From positions 1 to 5,214 of the forward strand of contig JAHIZU010000132.1 in assembly GCA_018814265.1 (NCBI GenBank): a DNA stretch of 5,214 nt. The letters run 5' to 3'. The position numbers were made by a program, and so were the translations under genes. The first letter of the stretch is position 1. Every line of letters begins with the position of its first letter. Source of the DNA: Candidatus Margulisiibacteriota bacterium (GTDB lineage Bacteria > Margulisbacteria > WOR-1 > O2-12-FULL-45-9). Positions 1-5,214 of the stretch are shown piece by piece. The notes beneath the pieces are model-generated. The model did not search any database and was not told the origin of the DNA. It was given only the letters and a program-made list of their open reading frames with translations.

Positions 1-468
1 CGCGCTAACCCGGCCTTGCTTGACCACATTAATGTTGATTATTACGGCTCACCCACGCCATTGAAGCAGCTGGCTTCGATCTCTGTGCCTGAGCCGCGCC
101 AGCTTTTAATTACTCCTTATGATAAGACCGCTGCCCAGGCGATTGAAAAGGCCATTTTAACGTCAGATCTGGGCATTAACCCAAGCCGGGAAGCCAATGT
201 GCTTCGCTTGAGCTTGCCGCAACCATCGGAGGAACGAAGAAAAGAGCTGGTCAAAGTTGTAAAAAAGGAAACGGAAGATGCTAAAGTGGCGATCAGGAAT
301 GTTCGCCGCGAAGCCAATGACAGCTTGAAAAAACAAAAGAACGAGAAAAAGATCACCGAAGACGACGAAAAAAACCTAGATAAAAAAGTCCAGGACATGA
401 CCAACAAATACTGCAGTGAAGTTGATCACCTTTTGGCCACTAAGCAAAAAGAGATCATGGAGGTCTAA
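1..468 (+). CDS. frr: Ribosome recycling factor (RRF), 5' end missing
   Basis: RRF acts in the cytoplasm with EF-G to split the post-termination ribosome so that it can be reused. The reading frame is open from base 1 to TAA at 466-468, giving 155 residues. The first visible residues, RANPALLD, align with RASPSLLD around residue 31 of the 185-residue E. coli protein as I remember it, so about 30 N-terminal residues lie outside the window and the full length should be close to 185. Family landmarks are YYGSPTPL, the TSDLGINP stretch, EERRKEL, the VAIRNVRREAND segment of the three-helix bundle, and a lysine-rich C-terminal helix ending KEIMEV. A TTG at 16 is internal to a conserved block and is not the start. 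The last codons carry the ribosome binding site of uppS, so the two genes are probably translated in sequence. The assignment is secure. Confidence 0.97.
   Translation, partial: RANPALLDHINVDYYGSPTPLKQLASISVPEPRQLLITPYDKTAAQAIEKAILTSDLGINPSREANVLRLSLPQPSEERRKELVKVVKKETEDAKVAIRNVRREANDSLKKQKNEKKITEDDEKNLDKKVQDMTNKYCSEVDHLLATKQKEIMEV
459..464 (+). promoter_or_regulatory. Shine-Dalgarno sequence for uppS, inside frr
   Basis: GGAGGT lies in the last codons of frr and ends five bases before the CTG at 470. It is the strongest Shine-Dalgarno match in this part of the window, and it is what favours the CTG over the upstream GTG at 416 as the uppS start. Confidence 0.7.
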
Positions 469-469
469 C

Positions 470-1180
470 CTGGGCCTGCAAAACGTCCCCCAACATATCG
501 CGATTATCATGGACGGGAATGGCCGTTGGGCCAAAGAGCGTGGTTTGCCGCGCATTGCCGGCCATCGCGAAGGCTCTGCGTCGGTCCGGGCGGTACTCAA
601 GGCTTGCGCTGAATACGGCGTTAAATTTTTAACTGTATACGCCTTTTCTACTGAGAATTGGAACCGCCCGCAGGAAGAAGTTGATTTCTTAATGGAATTG
701 TTCGGCCAAACCATTGACAACGAAGTCGAAGAATTGATGGCCAACAAGGTCAAACTAAGATTTTTGGGCCGGCTGCAAAAATTTTCTCCAGAACTTAAGC
801 AAAAAATGTCTAAGGCAATGGAGCAGACCAAGGATAATGACCGGATAACCTTGAATGTGATGGTCAATTATGGCGGCCGAGCGGAGCTGGTTGACGCGGT
901 TAAGGAAATAGTTGCCGAGGGTCGGAGAGAAATCGACGAGAATACGATCAGCCAGCATTTATATACTAAGGGCCTGCCCGATCCGGACTTATTAATTCGT
1001 ACCGCCTCCGAGCTGCGAGTCTCAAATTTTTTGCTCTGGCAGATCGCTTATGCCGAGATCTATGTAACGCCGGTCCTCTGGCCTGATTTTCGGCGCGACC
1101 AGTTGAAAGCGGCCATAGAAGCATATCAAAAACGTTTAAGAAAATTTGGTAAAACCGCGGAGCAAATTGATGCTGGTTAG
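470..1180 (+). CDS. uppS: Isoprenyl transferase / undecaprenyl diphosphate synthase
   Basis: This cis-prenyltransferase adds isopentenyl diphosphate units to farnesyl diphosphate to build undecaprenyl diphosphate, the lipid carrier for peptidoglycan and surface polysaccharides. It is a cytosolic enzyme that works at the membrane. With the start at CTG 470 it has 236 residues, near the usual 230-255. Visible motifs are MDGNGRW at 14-20 with the catalytic Asp15, GHREG at 31-35, YAFSTENWNR at 57-66, NYGGR at 133-137, the diphosphate-binding region with Arg177, Arg183 and Ser185, and WPDF at 204-207. There is no ATG before the catalytic motif. The alternatives are CTG 470, five bases after GGAGGT and leading directly into GLQNVPQHIA, or GTG 416, which would add 18 residues read out of frr. 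I prefer CTG. The motif usually written RT(G/S/A)GE reads RTASE here, so a nearly invariant Gly is Ser180. The function is secure and the start less so. Confidence 0.95.
   Translation: MGLQNVPQHIAIIMDGNGRWAKERGLPRIAGHREGSASVRAVLKACAEYGVKFLTVYAFSTENWNRPQEEVDFLMELFGQTIDNEVEELMANKVKLRFLGRLQKFSPELKQKMSKAMEQTKDNDRITLNVMVNYGGRAELVDAVKEIVAEGRREIDENTISQHLYTKGLPDPDLLIRTASELRVSNFLLWQIAYAEIYVTPVLWPDFRRDQLKAAIEAYQKRLRKFGKTAEQIDAG
1159..1162 (+). promoter_or_regulatory. Shine-Dalgarno sequence for cdsA, inside uppS
   Basis: GGAG lies seven bases before the ATG at 1170. It selects this ATG over the in-frame TTGs at 1146 and 1167, which have no such spacing. Confidence 0.55.
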
Positions 1181-1970
1181 AATTCTCACAGCTTTAATAA
1201 CTGTGCCGATCATTATCGCTTGTGTTTACTTTGGCGGCGTAGCTTTTCTGCTCCTAGTCCTGGCGCTGGCCATTGCCTCGATCAATGAGTTTTATAACAT
1301 GATGCAGAAAAAAGATTTTCGGCCAGCTTACTGGGTTGGAAATTTCTTCACTATATTTTTTATTGTTTTTGCTTATTACGCTTTGAAAAAAAACTGGGAG
1401 CCGGCTCATTCGGCGATTTTAACCGGCTCAGCGCTGGTAACCATGGTTGCCACGCTGTTTTTGAAGCGCCCCAAGGAAGCGATCGTTGACATTGCTGTTA
1501 CTTTCCTTGGCATGTTTTATATTGGCTGGTTTTTTAGTTATTTTTTGTTCATCAGGGCGCTGACAGAGCGGGGAGCCTATTTACTCTTTCTACTGATAAC
1601 TATCTGGGCTTTGGATGTGGTGGCCTATTTCTTTGGCACAAAATTTGGCAAGCACAAGCTCTTTCCTTCAGTTTCACCCAAGAAGACCATCGAAGGCGCG
1701 GCTGCAGGTTTTATGGTCTGCTTGGTTGCCGCGGGCATTTTTGGTTACTACGCTGGGTTTGATATGACGCACTCCTTAATTTTGGGGGCGCTCATCGGCT
1801 TTGTTGCCCAACTGAGCGACCTGGTCGAGTCGCTGATAAAGCGAGATGCCGGGGTTAAGGATTCTTCTTCTCTGGTGCCTGGCCATGGCGGGGTTTTAGA
1901 CCGCATGGATAGCTTTATTCTTACCGCGCCAGTTGTCTATTATTATCTTGTTTGGGTGATCTTGCGATGA
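1170..1970 (+). CDS. cdsA: Phosphatidate cytidylyltransferase (CDP-diglyceride synthase)
   Basis: CdsA is an integral membrane enzyme that joins CTP and phosphatidic acid to give CDP-diacylglycerol, the precursor of bacterial phospholipids, with release of diphosphate. The ATG at 1170 gives 266 residues, typical for the family. Several hydrophobic segments are visible, for example about 5-37, 57-71, 82-97, 107-128, 136-155, 178-195, 202-216 and 249-265. The family signature is present in full at residues 221-247: S-L-I-K-R (221-225), K230-D231, H239-G-G, and D244-R-M-D247, which hold the metal and substrate ligands. Upstream are WALDVVAYFFG (146-156) and SPKKTIEG (169-176), also conserved. 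The gene overlaps the end of uppS by 11 bases, and its stop codon overlaps the nadC start, so it sits inside one operon. CdsA and UppS both supply membrane lipid chemistry, which fits their usual pairing. The assignment is secure. Confidence 0.96.
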   Translation: MLVRILTALITVPIIIACVYFGGVAFLLLVLALAIASINEFYNMMQKKDFRPAYWVGNFFTIFFIVFAYYALKKNWEPAHSAILTGSALVTMVATLFLKRPKEAIVDIAVTFLGMFYIGWFFSYFLFIRALTERGAYLLFLLITIWALDVVAYFFGTKFGKHKLFPSVSPKKTIEGAAAGFMVCLVAAGIFGYYAGFDMTHSLILGALIGFVAQLSDLVESLIKRDAGVKDSSSLVPGHGGVLDRMDSFILTAPVVYYYLVWVILR

Positions 1971-2788
1971 ACCTTAAGCAGGTCGTAAAAATTGCTTTGA
2001 AAGAAGATGTTGGGGGTGGGGATATTACTACCTGTAGTGCCGTAGATAGTAGTGCAGTAGCCAGGGGAAGGGTTTTGGCGAAGGAGGCTGGCGTTGTTGC
2101 CGGCTTGGCGGTGGCCAAAGAGGTTTTTAATCAGTTTGATCGAAGAATTAAATTTGTGCCCAAAGTAAGAGACGGGGCAAAGGTTAAAAAAGGCAAGATC
2201 ATTGCCACGGTTTCTGGTCCGGCTAGAGGGATACTAACAGGCGAGCGGGTAGCCTTGAACTTTCTCCAGCACTTGTCAGGAGTCGCCACCTTGACAAATA
2301 AATTTACGTCCCTTGTCCCCCGCACCTCGATCCTTGATACCAGGAAAACGACCCCTGGACTGCGAGCTCTCGAAAAATACGCGGTTAAGCTTGGCGGCGG
2401 GACTAACCATCGCATGGGATTATATGATGCTATTTTGATCAAGGACAATCATCTTGTTTTGGGAAAAGGGATTGAGAAGGCCGTAGAGGGCGTCAGAGGG
2501 AGATACGGCGATAAGCAGGCGATAGAGGTTGAAGCGAAAACTATCGCGCAAGTTAAACAGGCGATAAAGGCGGGAGCGGATACAATTCTTTTAGATAATA
2601 TGAACATTAAAACTTTGCGCCAAGCTGTCAAGTTATGTAAAAAGGCTAAGCTTTTGACAGAGGCATCGGGCGGAGTCAATTTAAAAACTGTGCGCAAGAT
2701 TGCGAAGACGGGCGTTAATGCTATTTCAGTTGGGGCTCTGACGCATTCTGCAAAAGCGCTAGATATTAGTTTAGAAGTTATAAACTAG
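1967..2788 (+). CDS. nadC: Nicotinate-nucleotide diphosphorylase (carboxylating), quinolinate phosphoribosyltransferase
   Basis: NadC converts quinolinate and PRPP to nicotinate mononucleotide, CO2 and diphosphate, the step where de novo NAD synthesis makes its first pyridine nucleotide. It is cytosolic and usually a dimer or hexamer. The ATG at 1967 gives 273 residues, normal for the family. Motifs in order: EDVGGGDIT (13-21), GERVALNFLQHLSG (92-105) with Arg94, DTRKTTPG (124-131) with Arg126 and Lys127, GGGTNHRMGLYDAILIKDNH (143-162) with His148, Arg149 and Lys159, EVE (187-189), LLDNM (208-212), EASGG (232-236) and SVGALTHS (254-261). Together they form the quinolinate and PRPP pocket of the family's alpha/beta barrel. 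The start overlaps the cdsA stop as ATGA. A weak GGGTGA lies seven bases upstream, so translation probably depends on coupling to cdsA. The last 11 bases overlap the convergent gene at 2778-3866. The assignment is secure. Confidence 0.97.
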   Translation: MNLKQVVKIALKEDVGGGDITTCSAVDSSAVARGRVLAKEAGVVAGLAVAKEVFNQFDRRIKFVPKVRDGAKVKKGKIIATVSGPARGILTGERVALNFLQHLSGVATLTNKFTSLVPRTSILDTRKTTPGLRALEKYAVKLGGGTNHRMGLYDAILIKDNHLVLGKGIEKAVEGVRGRYGDKQAIEVEAKTIAQVKQAIKAGADTILLDNMNIKTLRQAVKLCKKAKLLTEASGGVNLKTVRKIAKTGVNAISVGALTHSAKALDISLEVIN

Positions 2789-3866
2789 TACTTAGTGTGT
2801 GTTGAAGAGGCCTCGGGGTTGATTCTAAGCCCCCTCTTGACAGAGACGCATTTGAGCCGGCGCTTTCTTCTTGAACTTCTTCCCCATCTGAAGCCGAATA
2901 ATGTTGACCAAGAAAGGCTTGAAATTCTTGGCTCATTAAGGCGCTTTCAATATTGCCGTAGAGAGCAACTAACCCTCGCATCATGATCGCGAAATTTCCC
3001 AAAGGAATTGCTTCTCTCTCGGTTGCGATTCCCAGGGGATAAGCAACAGTTGTATCTGGGCTCAAGTTTAAAATGTTTCTCATAATATTATCTTGGAGGA
3101 TTATTTGCTCGCAGACATTTGCTAATTCTTCAGCCGCTTCCTGCTCAAAAGGGATATCTTCGGGAGAAAGGCGCTGAGTTCTAGCTACATGCCCTAATTC
3201 GTGAATGCCGCAATTTTGCCAAGGGACAACATATTCGCCTCCAGCAAACTCCGTTCGTGCGCCATCTGAGTCGAGATAAACATGCAAATTCCAGGTGTTG
3301 CAATCATTCTCTACATCATAAATAAATGTTACTCCAGCTTGAAATCCAGTTCCAAAGGAAAAAGCCTGTTCTGGCGAGCGGCCTACACTGGTTAGGAGCG
3401 CTTGAAGATGAGGATCGGCTAATGCCGAAGCCTGTTCCGCATATTGACTTGGGATCATGGTCATAACAGCGGAGATGCTGTTTGAATGCGCTCCTTCATA
3501 TAGATCTCTAAAAAAAGCGCCATATTGAGGGTTGGATCTAATAAAGCTAGCGAAGGCAGATGACCGAGCAGCTAGAGTTCCGACAAATGGATCTGTTGCA
3601 TAGTATCTGCCAGGATCAGCGGCCATCGCTTGAAGACTTTCTTCTAGCTGGGGAGCAATTGAGTGATTTGCTTCAGCCAATACGTCCCTATATGAAATTG
3701 TCGCGCTATCCCCATCTCTGGAGGCAATTTGGCTAAACCTTTCCTGGTGTTGCGGATTAACTTCTTCTTGGCTTATTTGCTCATCGTTGTTTGTGTCGGT
3801 TCCATATTGCTGTAAAAGCCTGGAGCCGAGCTGTCTATATTGTGTAAAAGTTCCGATAACTGTCAT
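2778..3866 (-). CDS. Unrecognised 362-residue acidic protein with HExxH zinc-protease motif and EF-hand-like loop; no lysine
   Basis: I do not recognise the family. The ATG at 3864-3866 has GAGGG six bases upstream, and the frame ends in TAA at 2778-2780. Residues 24-35 fit the EF-hand calcium loop DxNxDxxIxxxE (Asp24, Asn26, Asp28, Ser32, Glu35). Residues 51-61 look like a degenerate second loop. Residues 222-226 read HELGH, the zinc-binding and catalytic motif of many metalloproteases. The EQEAAEELAN at 241-250 supplies several possible third ligands (Glu241, Glu243, Glu246, Glu247) and resembles the E-x-E-A spacing of ImmA/IrrE-like and other gluzincin proteases. That is inference, not a family match. 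The tail from about 325 is rich in Ser, Glu and Gly and looks disordered. I see no signal peptide and no membrane segment. By hand count there are 46 Asp+Glu, 18 Arg and no Lys, against lysine-rich neighbours. A secreted or surface protease, or a protein delivered into another cell, is possible but unproven. That it is a real gene is likely from its length, ribosome site and motifs. Confidence 0.85.
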   Translation of the reverse strand: MTVIGTFTQYRQLGSRLLQQYGTDTNNDEQISQEEVNPQHQERFSQIASRDGDSATISYRDVLAEANHSIAPQLEESLQAMAADPGRYYATDPFVGTLAARSSAFASFIRSNPQYGAFFRDLYEGAHSNSISAVMTMIPSQYAEQASALADPHLQALLTSVGRSPEQAFSFGTGFQAGVTFIYDVENDCNTWNLHVYLDSDGARTEFAGGEYVVPWQNCGIHELGHVARTQRLSPEDIPFEQEAAEELANVCEQIILQDNIMRNILNLSPDTTVAYPLGIATEREAIPLGNFAIMMRGLVALYGNIESALMSQEFQAFLGQHYSASDGEEVQEESAGSNASLSRGGLESTPRPLQHTLSTSL

Positions 3867-3872
3867 TTCTCG

Positions 3873-3877
3873 CCCTC
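3873..3877 (-). promoter_or_regulatory. Shine-Dalgarno sequence of the lysine-free protein gene
   Basis: Read on the - strand this is GAGGG, with six bases between it and the ATG at 3866. It supports that start codon. Confidence 0.55.
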
Positions 3878-3910
3878 TCTGTTTTAAAGCCGTTAGGGGC
3901 TGTTTTATAT

Positions 3911-3939
3911 ACTATATATATCGGTTTTTTTTAGGTAAA
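3911..3939 (-). promoter_or_regulatory. Predicted sigma-70-type promoter of the lysine-free protein gene
   Basis: On the - strand TTTACC (3939-3934, four of six bases matching TTGACA) is followed after exactly 17 bases by TATAGT (3916-3911, five of six matching TATAAT). Transcription would start near 3904, leaving an untranslated leader of about 38 bases that contains the GAGGG ribosome site. The surrounding DNA is AT-rich, so a chance match is possible. Confidence 0.5.
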
Positions 3940-3940
3940 C

Positions 3941-4010
3941 CTTGCGGGGTTTTGCCGTGTGGCGGGGGCCCATTTTTTCTGTTATAATAAAACATCCAAT
4001 GCCCCGCAAG
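3941..4010. repeat. 9-base perfect inverted repeat bracketing the helicase promoter
   Basis: CTTGCGGGG at 3941-3949 and its exact reverse complement CCCCGCAAG at 4002-4010 are separated by 52 bases. The right arm coincides with codons 2-4 of the helicase gene and the left arm lies upstream of the -10 element. It could be a paired operator or a long-range RNA or DNA stem, or it could be chance in GC-rich patches. Confidence 0.35.
3980..3988 (+). promoter_or_regulatory. Predicted extended -10 promoter of the helicase gene
   Basis: TGTTATAAT is a perfect TATAAT (3983-3988) preceded by the TGn extension. No good -35 hexamer lies 16-18 bases upstream (the base run there is TGGCGG), which is common for extended -10 promoters. 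Initiation about seven bases downstream would fall near 3995, only about four bases before the ATG at 3999. Confidence 0.6.
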
Positions 4011-5214
4011 TACGTTTTAAAAACCCATTTTAATGCGGAAAAGAATTTTCGTATTGATTATCAGAAAGAACTGACTGAAGAGCAATTGCCGGTTGCGACT
4101 TTTTCTGGCGGGCCGATGCTGGTCATTGCCGGGGCAGGCTCTGGCAAAACTCGTACAGTTACTTATCGTGTTGCCTATCTGGTTGAATCCGGCGTGCCGC
4201 TGGATCGCATCCTGCTGGTCACTTTTACCAACAAAGCAGCCAAAGAAATGTTGTCACGCGTCGAAATGTTATTAGGCCGTGACGTAAAAGATATTTGGGG
4301 TGGGACTTTTCATAGCGTGGGGAACAGGATTATCCGCCGCCATGCCAAACTAGTTGGTTATGAATCAAATTATACAATTCTAGATCGCGCTGACTCCAAG
4401 GAATTAATCGACTCCTGCATTGCTGACGCCAATATTGACGTAAAAGCCAGGCGTTTTCCCAAGGGAGACAATCTTCAATCCATCTTTGGACTGGCGATGA
4501 ATAAAGGCAAAAAGATTGTTGATATTATTGCTTATAATTATCCGCAGTTTGAATCTTTGACCGATGAAATTGAGGGGATCTGCAAGGCTTATCAAGAGAA
4601 AAAGAAAAAACACAATCTGATGGACTTTGATGACCTGCTTTATTACTGGTGGAAGCTGCTCTCGGAGAATAAAGACATTGCTGAAAAATACGCCAGAAAA
4701 TTTCTGCATGTTTTGGTGGATGAATACCAGGACACAAATCTTCTGCAGGCTAAGATTGTTAACCTGCTTGCTTCTGGGCATCGCAATATCATGGCCGTGG
4801 GAGATGATTCCCAATCTATCTATTCTTTTCGCGGTGCCCACTTTAAAAACATAATGGATTTTCCCAAGGTGTACCCGGAGGCCAAGGTTTTTAAGCTGGA
4901 ACTTAATCATCGTTCTGTTCCCGGCATATTAGATTTGGCCAACCAGTCAATCCTTAATGCCAAGGAGAGGTTTAATAAAGAGTTGCGGGCGAATCGTACT
5001 GGAGAACAGAAGCCCGTGGTCTTGCCGATGAGCACGGTTTATGAGCAGGCCTCATTTATTGCGCAGCGTATGCTGGAATTGCGTGAAGAAGGACACGCCT
5101 TAAACGACATGGCAGTGCTTTATCGCTCACACTACCAATCTATGGAAATCCAGATGGAGTTAACTAAGCGCGGCATCCCTTTTGAAGTGCGCTCTGGTTT
5201 GCGCTTTTTTGAAG
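3999..5214 (+). CDS. UvrD/PcrA/Rep-family superfamily 1 DNA helicase, 3' end missing
   Basis: This is an ATP-driven 3'-to-5' DNA helicase of the UvrD/PcrA/Rep group, which acts in nucleotide excision repair, mismatch repair or replication restart. The window holds 405 residues of an expected 650-750, and the frame is open to the right edge. Visible motifs in order: the Q-motif glutamine in LTEEQ (25-29), Walker A AGAGSGKT (44-51), motif Ia VTFTNKAAKEM (74-84), GTFHS (102-106), MDFDDLL (208-214), Walker B VLVDEYQDTN (238-247), motif III VGDDSQSIYSFRGA (267-280), motif IV LELNHRS (300-306), and the start of domain 2 with MAVLYRS (371-377) and GLRFFE (400-405). About 24 residues precede the Q motif, longer than in E. 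coli UvrD. ATG 3999 is the only ATG before Walker A that keeps the Q motif. No Shine-Dalgarno precedes it. The ends needed to separate UvrD, PcrA and Rep are missing, so I give no symbol. Confidence 0.94.
   Translation, partial: MPRKYVLKTHFNAEKNFRIDYQKELTEEQLPVATFSGGPMLVIAGAGSGKTRTVTYRVAYLVESGVPLDRILLVTFTNKAAKEMLSRVEMLLGRDVKDIWGGTFHSVGNRIIRRHAKLVGYESNYTILDRADSKELIDSCIADANIDVKARRFPKGDNLQSIFGLAMNKGKKIVDIIAYNYPQFESLTDEIEGICKAYQEKKKKHNLMDFDDLLYYWWKLLSENKDIAEKYARKFLHVLVDEYQDTNLLQAKIVNLLASGHRNIMAVGDDSQSIYSFRGAHFKNIMDFPKVYPEAKVFKLELNHRSVPGILDLANQSILNAKERFNKELRANRTGEQKPVVLPMSTVYEQASFIAQRMLELREEGHALNDMAVLYRSHYQSMEIQMELTKRGIPFEVRSGLRFFE

Larger units (their letters stand above)
3867..3998. other. Divergent intergenic region
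   Basis: These 132 bases separate two divergently transcribed genes. They contain the two promoters listed separately, an alternating AT stretch at about 3906-3920, a run of eight T at 3925-3932, and GC-rich blocks at 3942-3949 and 3961-3970. I see no small reading frame with a ribosome site and no stable hairpin with a T-run that would act as a terminator. Confidence 0.7.

Noticed and set aside
376..867. 163-codon open frame on the - strand
   Set aside because: It lies antisense to frr and uppS, both firmly identified, and its translation has no recognisable domain.
2805..2838. Possible hairpin AAGAGG ... CCTCTT with an inner GGG/CCC as a terminator between the convergent genes
   Set aside because: The stem is interrupted by an unpaired CCTCG on one side, the loop is long, and neither strand has a T-run after it. 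It lies within the coding region of the - strand gene.
3906..3932. AT-repeat followed by eight T, considered as a terminator or an origin-like element
   Set aside because: There is no GC-rich stem before the T-run and no DnaA boxes nearby. The region is better explained as the promoter of the - strand gene.
4093..4275. Short + strand open frame near the start of the helicase gene
   Set aside because: It is out of frame with the clear Walker A and motif Ia coding sequence and shows no domain of its own.
4404..4910. 168-codon open frame on the - strand
   Set aside because: It is antisense to conserved helicase motifs including Walker B and motif III, so it is a shadow of that gene.
1..5214. 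Defence system, mobile element, CRISPR array or prophage
   Set aside because: No repeats with spacers, transposase, integrase, tRNA attachment site or defence-gene neighbours are visible. The one unknown gene stands alone among housekeeping genes.

Overview
The window is bacterial chromosomal DNA of moderate GC content that is almost entirely coding. On the + strand it holds the 3' end of frr, then uppS, cdsA and nadC, packed head to tail with overlapping ends. After these comes one - strand gene of unknown family, and then the first 405 codons of a UvrD/PcrA/Rep-type helicase gene on the + strand that runs off the right edge. The order frr-uppS-cdsA is a common bacterial arrangement. The protein sequences diverge enough from well-known cultured groups that I suspect an uncultured candidate-phylum bacterium, perhaps of the Margulisbacteria/WOR-1 or Omnitrophica kind. 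That placement is a weak impression, not something the window proves.

Positions 1-2788 look like one co-transcribed unit. Ribosome recycling factor serves translation. UppS makes undecaprenyl diphosphate, the lipid carrier for peptidoglycan. CdsA makes CDP-diacylglycerol for phospholipids. NadC makes nicotinate mononucleotide for NAD. uppS has no ATG start and most likely begins at a CTG at 470, five bases after a GGAGGT that lies inside the end of frr. cdsA overlaps uppS by 11 bases. nadC overlaps cdsA by an ATGA and sits where dxr and rseP are often found in other bacteria.

Positions 2778-3866 (- strand) encode a 362-residue protein that I cannot assign to a named family. It has an HELGH zinc-protease motif, an EF-hand-like calcium loop near its N-terminus, an acidic composition, no visible signal peptide, and by my reading not a single lysine. 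This is the most unusual object in the window. Its 3' end overlaps the end of nadC by 11 bases in convergent orientation, and I see no terminator there.

Positions 3867-3998 are a 132-base divergent intergenic region with a plausible promoter for each flanking gene. The promoter facing the helicase gene is an extended -10 so close to the ATG that the mRNA would be nearly leaderless. A 9-base perfect inverted repeat brackets this promoter. I see no RNA gene, CRISPR array, insertion sequence or phage gene. Apart from the lysine-free putative metalloprotease, the window is ordinary housekeeping DNA.
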